From: Burkholderiaceae bacterium
GTDB lineage: Bacteria; Pseudomonadota; Gammaproteobacteria; Burkholderiales; Burkholderiaceae_C
Direction: 5' to 3'
Assembly (NCBI GenBank): GCA_919902775.1
Contig: CAKKRJ010000004.1
Location: 124,001 to 188,000, forward strand
Length of the DNA stretch: 64,000 nt
Shown: piece after piece, positions 42,459 to 49,321 of the stretch
How the letters are laid out: every line of letters begins with the position of its first letter
Numbering within the stretch: position 1 is the first letter of the stretch
Translations under genes and position numbers: made by a program
Notes under the pieces: model-generated
Told to the model about the DNA's origin: nothing
Seen by the model: the letters and a program-made list of their open reading frames with translations, nothing else
Databases searched by the model: none

Positions 42459-43430
42459 ATGAATCCGTCCATTCTCCGCACCTGCCTGCTGGGCAGCCTG
42501 GCCTTTTTGATAGGCACAACCGCCATCGCCCAAACCCCCGCCTGGCCCAGCAAGCCGGTCAAATTCGTCAACAGCTTCCCGGCAGGTGGTCCGTCTGACA
42601 TCTTGGCCCGCGCTGTGGGCGATGCCTTGCAAAAGAAGTTTGCCCAGCCCTTTGTGGTGGAAAACAAAGCCGGCGCTGCCGGCAATGTGGGCGCTGATGC
42701 GGTGGCCAAATCGGCGCCCGATGGCCACACCTTGTTGTGGGGCATCGACACCACGCACACCATCAACCCGCACATCTACAAGGCGATGCCCTTCAAGGAT
42801 GCGGACCTCAAGCCGCTGGTGGTGATCTCCAGTTCGGGCCTGCTGCTGGGCGTGCACCCCGGCACGGGCATGAAGTCGGTGAAAGACTTCATGCTGGCGG
42901 CGCGAGATCACAGCCTCAACTTCAGCTCGGGCGGCAACGGCTCGCCCGGTCACCTGTGGGTCAACATGGCCAACATCGCGGCCGCCACGCGGCTGGTGCA
43001 CGTGCCCTACCGTGGCAATTCACCGGCGGTGATGGCCGTGGTGGCAGGCGAGGTGAACGGCGGCACCCTGGCCACGCCCGGCATGCTGCCACAAGTCAAA
43101 GGCGGCAAGATCACCGCACTGGCCGTGACCAGCAGCAAGCGGTCACGCCTGGCCCCTGACGTGCCCACCGTGGCCGAAGCCGGCTTCAAAGACCTGGAAA
43201 GCGAAGTGCTCTATGTGGTCATGGCCCCGGGCAACACCCCCGAGCCCTTGATGCAAACCATGGCCAAAGCCATCACCGACGCGATGGCCCTGCCCGAGCA
43301 GCAAGCCCGGCTGAATACCTTGGACATGGCCTACGAAGGCTTGACAGGATCGGCCGCCGCCAGTCGCCTGAAAAAACTCTCTGACCATTACGGCCACATC
43401 GTCCGCGCCACCGGTATGAAAGTCGATTGA
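42459..43430 (+). CDS. Bug-family tripartite tricarboxylate transporter substrate-binding protein (2)
   Basis: The predicted 323-residue receptor has a signal peptide (LLGSLAFLIGTTAIAQ). It shows VKFVNSFPAGGPSDILARAVGDAL, VVENKAGAAGNVGADAVAKSAPDGHT, FSSGGNGSPGHLWVNM and LVHVPYRGNSPAVMAVVAGEV. It differs clearly from the first Bug protein, so it is a family neighbour rather than a recent tandem copy. It lies 33 bases after that gene and six bases before the sulfatase gene. Confidence 0.92.
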   Translation: MNPSILRTCLLGSLAFLIGTTAIAQTPAWPSKPVKFVNSFPAGGPSDILARAVGDALQKKFAQPFVVENKAGAAGNVGADAVAKSAPDGHTLLWGIDTTHTINPHIYKAMPFKDADLKPLVVISSSGLLLGVHPGTGMKSVKDFMLAARDHSLNFSSGGNGSPGHLWVNMANIAAATRLVHVPYRGNSPAVMAVVAGEVNGGTLATPGMLPQVKGGKITALAVTSSKRSRLAPDVPTVAEAGFKDLESEVLYVVMAPGNTPEPLMQTMAKAITDAMALPEQQARLNTLDMAYEGLTGSAAASRLKKLSDHYGHIVRATGMKVD

Positions 43431-43436
43431 CCCCCC

Positions 43437-44765
43437 ATGACCCAACGCCCCAACATCATCTTCATCGTCGCCGACGACCTCGGCTTTGCCGACCTGGGCT
43501 GCTACGGCGGCCGCGATGCACAGTTTGGCAAAGTCTCGCCCGTGCTCGACCAGCTGGCCGCGGCCGGCCTCAAGTTCACGCAGGGCTATTCCAACTCGCC
43601 CGTGTGCTCGCCCACCCGCTTTGCCTTGATGACCGCGCGCTACCAGTACCGCCTGCGCGGCGGCGCAGACGAGCCCATCAACAGCAAAAGCAAAGGCAGC
43701 AAGGTGTTGGGTCTGCCGCCCGAGCACCCCACACTGCCCTCGCTGCTCAAGGCCAGCGGCTACCGCACGGCCCTGATCGGCAAATGGCACCTGGGCTACC
43801 CGCCCCATTTCAGCCCCATCCGGTCAGGCTACGAAGAATTCTTCGGCCCCATGTCGGGCGGGGTGGACTACTTCAGCCATGCCAGCACCAACGGCACGCA
43901 CGACCTCTACACCAACGAAGAAGAAAAGCACGAAGACGGCTACCTGACCGACCTGCTCTCACACAAAGCGGTCGAGTACGTCGAGCGCATGGCCCCTGGC
44001 GCTGAACAGGGCACGCCCTTCTTTTTGAGCCTGCACTACACCGCCCCGCACTGGCCCTGGGAAACGCGCGAAGACCACGCGAAGGCCGACGAAATCAAAG
44101 ACAACCTGTTCCACCTGCACGGCGGCAACATCCACACCTACCACCGCATGATCCACCACATGGACGAAGGCATTGGCTGGGTGGTTGAAGCGCTGAAAAA
44201 AACCGGCCAGCTGGACAACACCCTGATCGTCTTCACCAGCGACAACGGCGGCGAGCGCTTTTCTGACAACTGGCCCCTGGTGGGCGGCAAGATGGACCTG
44301 ACCGAGGGCGGCATCCGCGTGCCGTGGATCGCGCACTGGCCGGCGGTCATTGCACCCGGGGGCACCTCGACTCAACACTGCATGACCATGGACTGGTCGG
44401 CCACCCTGGTCGAACTGGCCGGTGCGCAGGCCGATACCGACCACCCTTTTGACGGCGTCTCGCTGGCCCCCGTGCTGCGCGACGCTAAGCACCTGTTTGA
44501 GCGGCCGCTGTACTGGCGCATGAACCACCGGGGCCAGCGCGCCCTGCGCATGGGTGACTACAAATACCTGCGGGTGGATGGCAACGACTACCTGTTCAAC
44601 ATCCCCGCCGATGAACGCGAACGCGCCAATCTGGCCAAGCACCAACCCGAGAAGCTGCAAAGCCTGCGTGCCACCTGGGAAGCCTGGGAGTCCACCGTGC
44701 CAGCCATCCCCGAAGACGCCGGCATCAGCCTGGGCTACTCCCACAAAGACATGCCTCAGCGCTGA
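43437..44765 (+). CDS. Sulfatase (alkaline phosphatase superfamily), cytoplasmic type
   Basis: The predicted protein has 442 residues. It starts directly with the fold (RPNIIFIVADDLGFADLGCYGG, metal Asp pair) and has no signal peptide. The sulfatase signature C-S-P-T-R in NSPVCSPTRFALMTAR marks the Cys that would become formylglycine. GKWHLGYP and the later metal site FTSDNGGERF are present. It should hydrolyse a sulfate ester, most likely inside the cell. The required formylglycine-generating enzyme is not in the window. It sits between two Bug receptors and a SulP transporter in one orientation. Confidence 0.92.
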   Translation: MTQRPNIIFIVADDLGFADLGCYGGRDAQFGKVSPVLDQLAAAGLKFTQGYSNSPVCSPTRFALMTARYQYRLRGGADEPINSKSKGSKVLGLPPEHPTLPSLLKASGYRTALIGKWHLGYPPHFSPIRSGYEEFFGPMSGGVDYFSHASTNGTHDLYTNEEEKHEDGYLTDLLSHKAVEYVERMAPGAEQGTPFFLSLHYTAPHWPWETREDHAKADEIKDNLFHLHGGNIHTYHRMIHHMDEGIGWVVEALKKTGQLDNTLIVFTSDNGGERFSDNWPLVGGKMDLTEGGIRVPWIAHWPAVIAPGGTSTQHCMTMDWSATLVELAGAQADTDHPFDGVSLAPVLRDAKHLFERPLYWRMNHRGQRALRMGDYKYLRVDGNDYLFNIPADERERANLAKHQPEKLQSLRATWEAWESTVPAIPEDAGISLGYSHKDMPQR

Positions 44766-44794
44766 GACGTTCAGCAAGGCCGTAAGATCAGCGG

Positions 44795-46489
44795 ATGCAC
44801 ATCTCTCAACGTCTCCGTCACCGACTGCCCTTTCTGCAATGGCCGCGCCCAGACGCGGCGCTGCTGCGCAGTGAAGTATTTGCCGGCCTGAGCGTGGGCC
44901 TGATGGTGATCCCGCAAGGCGTGGCCTATGCCGCGCTGGCGGGCATGCCGCTGATCACTGGCATCTATGCCTCGCTGCTGCCTGCCCTGGTGGCGGTCCT
45001 GTTCAGCGCTTCCACACGGCTGTCGGTCGGCCCCACGGCGCTCACGGCCATGCTGGTGTCGGCTTCGCTCAGCGGCATGGCCACGCCCGGCAGCGCCGAA
45101 TGGGTCAACCTGGCCGTCTGGCTCTCGCTGTTGACTGGTTTGCTGCAAATCATTTTGGGCTTTGCGCGTTTTGGCTGGTTACTCAACCTGGTCAGCTCGC
45201 CCGTGCTCACCGCTTTCACGCAGGGCGCTGCCGTGATCATCATTTCCTCGCAAATCCCGGCCATGCTGGGCATGACGCAAGGTTGGGCCACGTTTTTCAA
45301 TCCCCAAAACCTGCATGGCATCAGCCTGCTGATGGGGGTGGGCAGCTTGGTCGTGCTGATGCTGACCAAGCGATGGAAGCCGGCCTTTCCGACAGTGCTG
45401 GTGGTCGTGCTCGGAGCCGCCGGTCTGAGCTGGCTGCTCGATCTGCAGTCCCAAGGCGCGCCGGTGGTTGGCGACTTGCCACAGGGTCTGCCTGCGCTGT
45501 ACATCCCCCATCTGCTGGACTGGAACACCTTTGGCCAACTGGTGCTGCCCACACTGGTGATCACGCTGGTCAGCTTTCTCGAGACTGCATCCAGCGCCAA
45601 AGTGGACAACGAGCGCAGGGGCCAGCGCTGGGACCAAAATCAGGACCTGATCGGCCAAGGCCTGGGCAAACTGGCCTCGGCATTGTGCGGTGCCTTTCCC
45701 ACCAGCTCATCGTTTTCTCGCTCGGCACTCAATTTGTATGCGGGTGCGCAATCGGCCTGGGCCACCATTTTTTCGGTGGTGGTGATCCTGGTGTCACTGC
45801 TGGTGCTCACACCGGTGCTGCACCATGTACCGCAGTCGGTGTTGGCCGCCATCGTGGTCGCAGCGGTGATGGGCTTGCTCAAGCCGAGCGCTTTTGTCAG
45901 GTTGTTCAAGATCAATCAGGTCGAAGGCGTGACCGCCTTGCTGACTTTTGGCATCACACTGGCCTCGGCACCGCGCCTTTACTGGGGCGTGCTCTCCGGT
46001 GTGGTGATGGGCTTGAGTCACTTTTTGCATACCCGCCTGCACCCCCGCATCATCGAAGTGGGCCTGCACCCCGACGGCAGTCTGCGCGACCGCCATTTGT
46101 GGCATCTGCCGCCATTGGCCCCCAAGCTGTATGCCATGCGCATGGATGCCGAGCTGGACTTTGCCGCTGCCAGCAGCTTCGAGCGAGCCGTCAGCGAACA
46201 CCTGAGCGAGCATCCCCAAGTGCGTCATGTCTGCTTGTTTGCGCAACCCATCAACCGCATCGACGTGACGGGCGTGGAAACATTTGCACAGCTTTACAAA
46301 CAACTGACCGACCGTGGCATCACGCTGCACATCAGCGGCATCAAGCTGCCTGTGGATACGGCTTTGCGCCGGGCCGGTGAACTGCACAACGGACCATTCC
46401 TCAAGATGTACCGCACCGACGCCGAAGCCTTGCTGGCGCTCAGAACACTCGACCCGTTGCCTGCCGACATGGCCGCTGCGGCCATCTGA
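44795..46489 (+). CDS. SulP family anion transporter with STAS domain, sulfatase-linked
   Basis: The predicted 564-residue protein has the SulP membrane core (VFAGLSVGLMVIPQGVAYAALAGMPLITGIYASL, then LSVGPTALTAMLVS), SFLETASSAKVDNERRGQRWDQNQDLIGQGLGKLASALCGAFPTSSSFSRSALN, and a C-terminal STAS domain (about 440-555; NRIDVTGVETFAQLY). It is more like sulfate transporters than the other SulP gene at 31731, but this is a judgement by eye. It is 29 bases after the sulfatase gene and may move sulfate released or needed by that module. Confidence 0.9.
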   Translation: MHISQRLRHRLPFLQWPRPDAALLRSEVFAGLSVGLMVIPQGVAYAALAGMPLITGIYASLLPALVAVLFSASTRLSVGPTALTAMLVSASLSGMATPGSAEWVNLAVWLSLLTGLLQIILGFARFGWLLNLVSSPVLTAFTQGAAVIIISSQIPAMLGMTQGWATFFNPQNLHGISLLMGVGSLVVLMLTKRWKPAFPTVLVVVLGAAGLSWLLDLQSQGAPVVGDLPQGLPALYIPHLLDWNTFGQLVLPTLVITLVSFLETASSAKVDNERRGQRWDQNQDLIGQGLGKLASALCGAFPTSSSFSRSALNLYAGAQSAWATIFSVVVILVSLLVLTPVLHHVPQSVLAAIVVAAVMGLLKPSAFVRLFKINQVEGVTALLTFGITLASAPRLYWGVLSGVVMGLSHFLHTRLHPRIIEVGLHPDGSLRDRHLWHLPPLAPKLYAMRMDAELDFAAASSFERAVSEHLSEHPQVRHVCLFAQPINRIDVTGVETFAQLYKQLTDRGITLHISGIKLPVDTALRRAGELHNGPFLKMYRTDAEALLALRTLDPLPADMAAAAI

Positions 46490-46501
46490 AGGATGCCGCC
46501 T

Positions 46502-46879
46502 TCAGGTCTGCGAGTGCAAACCGATCATGTTGCCCTCGGTGTCGGTCACCAAGGCGATGTGACCATAAGCGCCAATGGACATCTTGGGCTTAACGATGGT
46601 GCCTCCGGCGGCCACGGCCTTGCCCGCCTCCGTCGCGCAGTCAGCGCATGAAAAATACACCAGTACGCTGTTGCCACCCGGCTCAAAGCCCGGCATGCGC
46701 ACCAAAGCGCCGGCAGCACCATAGGCTTCGTTGTCCATCTGGAAAACCAGCATCTCGGGGTTGCTGTCTGACGGCTGAGGCAACGGAAAAAGCGGTTGAC
46801 CCAACACCGCCTCGTAAAAAGCCCGGGCACGCGGCAAATCGTGCACATAAATCTCGAACCACCCCACGGGATTACCCAT
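46502..46879 (-). CDS. VOC-family protein (glyoxalase/bleomycin resistance fold)
   Basis: The predicted 125-residue protein has two beta-alpha-beta modules typical of the VOC superfamily: GWFEIYVHDLPRARAFYEAVLGQPLFPLP, then a second half with SVLVYFSCADCATEAGKAVAAGGTIVKPKMSIGAYGHIALVTDTEGNMIGLHS. The substrate is unknown. It is convergent with the SulP gene (12 bases) and follows the SRPBCC gene by 23 bases. Confidence 0.88.
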   Translation of the reverse strand: MGNPVGWFEIYVHDLPRARAFYEAVLGQPLFPLPQPSDSNPEMLVFQMDNEAYGAAGALVRMPGFEPGGNSVLVYFSCADCATEAGKAVAAGGTIVKPKMSIGAYGHIALVTDTEGNMIGLHSQT

Positions 46880-46902
46880 AGCACCTCCTGTTTAAAAAAC
46901 CC

Positions 46903-47346
46903 TCAAGCCGGAATCTCGGCCTCGACCAGCAACGCCAACAAGGCCAACGACTCTTGCCAGCCCAGGCAACAAGCCTCCGGCGGAATCAGATCGGGAATAC
47001 CCGCCTGCTCGATGTTCACCTCGGTGCCCACCAGCACCGGTTTGAACGTGATGCTGGTCACCATCTGCCCCGGCAGATTCGGGTCGTCAAAGCTGTCGGT
47101 GTGGCTCAAGCGCTCACCGGGCACCAACTCCAGAAATGTGCCGCCAAAACTGTGGCTCTGGCCATTGCCCAAGTTGGTGAACGACATGCGGTAGCTGCCG
47201 CCCACACGCGCATCCATCTCGTGCACCCGGCCAGTGAAGCCGTGCGGAGGCAACCATTTGGCCATGGCATCGGGGTCAAGGAAGGCACGAAAAACACGCT
47301 CAGCGGGGGCGCGAAATACGCGCTGAAAACGGACGGTATGGGGCAT
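46903..47346 (-). CDS. SRPBCC-family protein (Aha1/START-like)
   Basis: The predicted protein has 147 residues from the ATG at 47346 (MPHTVRFQRVFRAPAERVFR). The AHSA1-type fold shows FRAFLDPDAMAKWLPPHGFTGRVHEMDARVGGSYRMSFTNLG, FLELVPGERLSHTDSFDDPNLPGQMVTSITF and a C-terminal GWQESLALLALLVEAEIP. It is a hydrophobic-ligand-binding fold with unknown ligand. It is likely co-transcribed with the VOC gene. Confidence 0.9.
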   Translation of the reverse strand: MPHTVRFQRVFRAPAERVFRAFLDPDAMAKWLPPHGFTGRVHEMDARVGGSYRMSFTNLGNGQSHSFGGTFLELVPGERLSHTDSFDDPNLPGQMVTSITFKPVLVGTEVNIEQAGIPDLIPPEACCLGWQESLALLALLVEAEIPA

Positions 47347-47397
47347 GGCAACTCCAGAAAAACACGTTGAAGGAAGCAGCTTAACGTGAAAGAAAAA

Positions 47398-47566
47398 CCT
47401 TCGGCCGCAGGGGCGACCTCCCACAAAAGTCAAAGGCCTTGTGGGAGGCAGGGGCCTTGTGGAAGGCTAGGGCCTTGTGGGAGGCAAGAGCCTTGTGGGA
47501 GGCAAAGGCCCTGTGGTAGGCAAAGGCCCTGTGGGAGCGCGCCCCTGCGCGCGAATGACCGTTAAA
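47398..47566 (-). repeat. Dispersed REP-like element, copy E (short form with 18-bp minisatellite)
   Basis: The CTTCGGCCGCAGGGGCGACC palindrome and the AGCGCGCCCCTGCGCGCG palindrome are separated by six tandem 18-base units. On the minus strand the element starts GTTTAACG, whose TAA is the stop codon of the neighbouring 39-residue gene, as in copy B next to gpsA. The 215-base gap between the SRPBCC gene and that small gene holds nothing else recognisable. Confidence 0.75.
47431..47538. repeat. Six-copy 18-bp tandem repeat inside copy E
   Basis: Six units of 18 bases run from 47431 to 47538 with consensus CAAAGGCCTTGTGGGAGG. Individual units differ at one to four positions. The last unit runs into the GTGGGAGCGCGC palindrome, so the array looks like amplification of the inner edge of the REP-like element. 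Confidence 0.9.
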
Positions 47567-47681
47567 CCGGTGAATGCGTCTTGAGCCATTCACGCAACGC
47601 AACATCCACACGGGTTTGCCAGCCCTGCTTGGCCCGCAGCGGGGCTTGTGTGGCCACGACCGCCTGAGCTTGGGTATTCAT
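47562..47681 (-). CDS. 39-residue protein resembling the C-terminus of BrnA-type antitoxins
   Basis: The small frame begins MNTQAQAVVATQAP and ends with GWQTRVDVALREWLKTHSPV. It has an excellent ribosome site (AAGGAGAT) and its ATG overlaps the stop of the monooxygenase gene (ATGA). The GWQTRVDVALREWLKTH stretch resembles the ribbon-helix-helix end of BrnA/DUF4415 antitoxins. No BrnT toxin gene is adjacent and the usual N-terminal half is absent. It may be a remnant or a real small coupled protein. Its TAA lies in the boundary box of a REP-like element. Confidence 0.55.
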   Translation of the reverse strand: MNTQAQAVVATQAPLRAKQGWQTRVDVALREWLKTHSPV

Positions 47682-48016
47682 GCGCGATCTCCTTGGGGTG
47701 CCATGCCGTAAGCCCGCTCCACTCGGGCCACACGCAACTGAAATCCTGTATACCAGTGGCTGCGTCCCAGCGCGCGTGCCTGACTGTGTTCGGCATGAGT
47801 GCGCCAGGCAGCAATGGCCTCCTCTCTGACCCAATACGACACGGTGATACCCAGGCCATCGGCACCTCGGACGCTTTCGACACCCAAAAAGCCCGGCTGC
47901 TGCGCCGCCAGTGCAACCATTCGATCGGCCATGTCCGCATAGCCGTCATCACCGGGTGTGCGCTGGCTGCTGAAGATGACGGCGTAGTAAGGGGGTTCAG
48001 GGGTTTGGGCAAACAT
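47678..48016 (-). CDS. Antibiotic biosynthesis monooxygenase (ABM) domain protein
   Basis: The predicted 112-residue protein has the ABM ferredoxin-like fold: YYAVIFSSQRTPGDDGYADMADRMVALAAQQPGFLGVESVRGADGLGITVSYW, then EEAIAAWRTHAEHSQARALGRSHWYTGFQLRVARVERAYG. Proteins of this type (YqjZ-like) are often heme-degrading or quinol-type oxygenases or have no known role. It follows the GNAT gene by eight bases and overlaps the 39-residue gene. Confidence 0.88.
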   Translation of the reverse strand: MFAQTPEPPYYAVIFSSQRTPGDDGYADMADRMVALAAQQPGFLGVESVRGADGLGITVSYWVREEAIAAWRTHAEHSQARALGRSHWYTGFQLRVARVERAYGMAPQGDRA

Positions 48017-48024
48017 GGTGACAC

Positions 48025-48477
48025 CTATTTCAAAGCCAAGTGGTAAGCATAAAACTTCTGGTCGCGAAGCCAGCTACTGGACTCATACAAGGTCTGAGCC
48101 GATGTGTTATCGACCGCTGTGGTCAACGACAAACGCACAGCACCCAACTGCCGCGCATGGTCTGAAGCTGCTTTCAACAGCGCCGCTCCCACGCCCTGTC
48201 GTCTGGTCGTTGGTGCCACATACAAATCATTGAGCACAAACACCCGCGCCATCGATACCGATGAAAAACTGGGATAGAGCTGCGTAAAGCCTACCGCCTG
48301 GCCTTGTGACTCGGCCAGCAAAATGGTCGATTCTCCGTGTTCAAAACGTGCCTTCAAAAAGGCTCTTGCCGTCGCCAAATCACTGGGCTGACCGTAAAAC
48401 TGCCGATAGCCATCGAACAGTTTTGTCGCTGCATCAAGGTCTGCCAACACGGCTTGTCTTATCTGGAGGTTGTTCAT
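48025..48477 (-). CDS. GNAT-family N-acetyltransferase
   Basis: The predicted protein has 150 residues from the ATG at 48477 (MNNLQIRQAVLADLDA). The acetyl-CoA-binding motif A is in LNDLYVAPTTRRQGVGAALLKAASDHARQLGAVRLSLTT, with a Q/R-x-x-G-x-G/A pattern. The end AQTLYESSSWLRDQKFYAYHLAL is typical of small-molecule or amino-acid acetyltransferases. The ATG overlaps the stop of the PPOX gene. Substrate unknown. Confidence 0.9.
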   Translation of the reverse strand: MNNLQIRQAVLADLDAATKLFDGYRQFYGQPSDLATARAFLKARFEHGESTILLAESQGQAVGFTQLYPSFSSVSMARVFVLNDLYVAPTTRRQGVGAALLKAASDHARQLGAVRLSLTTAVDNTSAQTLYESSSWLRDQKFYAYHLALK

Positions 48478-48965
48478 GTTGAAGCTCCCTGAGGTTGAAC
48501 ACCATACGTTTCGAGCGCTGATTCCACTTGAGACTGCTCTGTGGTCTCGTCTGGATAAAAGCGGTAGCTGGGAGCCACGATGGACGCCACCGAGGTCACG
48601 CGAATGACCAGTACGCTCTGAATGGTGAAGCGCTGACCCACCATGACCTGCAGCGGTGCAGCCCAAGCAGAAAATTCCGGGTCGTTGGCGCGCACCTCAC
48701 GGGCCACACCCGAGAGCTTGAAACCCTTTTGCACAAACACATCGACAAAACTCAAACACACCTGCGGCGACTGCGCGATATTGCGGACACTGCACGGCGA
48801 AGCGATGTGCGCCACCACCACATGCTGGTCGCCGGCGATAGCCCACACCTCTTTGGGCGACACATTGGGCTGACCGTTGGCGTCTACTGTGGCCAGCCAG
48901 CACAACACGCTATGGTGGGCTGCCAGGCGAACAGCGTCCGTCAATGGTCCTTGCTTCGGACTCAT
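48474..48965 (-). CDS. Pyridoxamine 5'-phosphate oxidase-like flavoprotein
   Basis: The predicted 163-residue protein has the split-barrel flavin fold: HSVLCWLATVDANGQPNVSPKEVWAIAGDQHVVVAHIASPCSVRNIAQSPQVCLSFVDVFVQKGFKLSGVAREV. The family includes FMN- or F420-binding oxidoreductases. The substrate is not readable here. The ATG overlaps the stop of the RidA-like gene and the stop overlaps the GNAT start, both as ATGA. Confidence 0.87.
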   Translation of the reverse strand: MSPKQGPLTDAVRLAAHHSVLCWLATVDANGQPNVSPKEVWAIAGDQHVVVAHIASPCSVRNIAQSPQVCLSFVDVFVQKGFKLSGVAREVRANDPEFSAWAAPLQVMVGQRFTIQSVLVIRVTSVASIVAPSYRFYPDETTEQSQVESALETYGVQPQGAST

Positions 48966-49207
48966 ACCGCGTCCCCGTTGACTATCGCCACCAAATCCAA
49001 CTCCACCGCCACCCCCTTGGGCAACTGCAGCACGCCCACAGCACCAACAAACAGCATCTCGTTACCCACACGCGGAATCTGACCTCTCACATAAAACTGG
49101 TGGCCATCGCGCAACACGGGGGTGTCGTTGCCACCGATCTTGATCTCGCCACTGAAATCGTGGCCGAGTTCTTGAGCATGTCGTTCAAAGCGGGTATCAG
49201 CAGTCAT
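48962..49207 (-). pseudogene. RidA-family gene with apparent internal deletion
   Basis: The 81-residue frame (MTADTRFERHAQELGHDFSG) has a RidA-like N-terminus with VRGQIPRVGNEMLFVG. It then jumps to the family C-terminus (VGVLQLPKGVAVELDLVAIV). The central 60-70 residues, which hold the catalytic Arg region and most of the trimer fold, are absent without loss of frame. RidA proteins normally have 125-155 residues. The start and ATGA coupling to the next gene are intact, so it may be kept for translation of the downstream genes. Confidence 0.65.
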
Positions 49208-49293
49208 GGCATGAATGAGCATTTATGAATGATTTTTTATTATTGCATTTAACCCAGAAGCCAAACGTGCCTAGATTTTCGACGCCCTAAACA

Positions 49294-49309
49294 CTGTTTT
49301 TATTTACAG
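49294..49309 (+). promoter_or_regulatory. SOS (LexA) box upstream of the Y-family polymerase
   Basis: CTGTTTTTATTTACAG fits the CTGT-N8-ACAG LexA operator with an AT-rich core. It ends 12 bases before the ATG of the polymerase gene. The promoter elements are not clear-cut, but the TATATT just downstream (49311-49316 region) could be part of a -10. Confidence 0.8.
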
Positions 49310-49321
49310 TATATTCACCAC

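Noticed and set aside
47431..47538. Possible CRISPR array
   Set aside because: The 18-base units are contiguous, with no unique spacers and no cas genes.
47381..47611. Minus-strand frame with six-residue repeats (SHKA/FA type)
   Set aside because: It is the translation of the 18-bp tandem array inside a REP-like element; no start signal or family.
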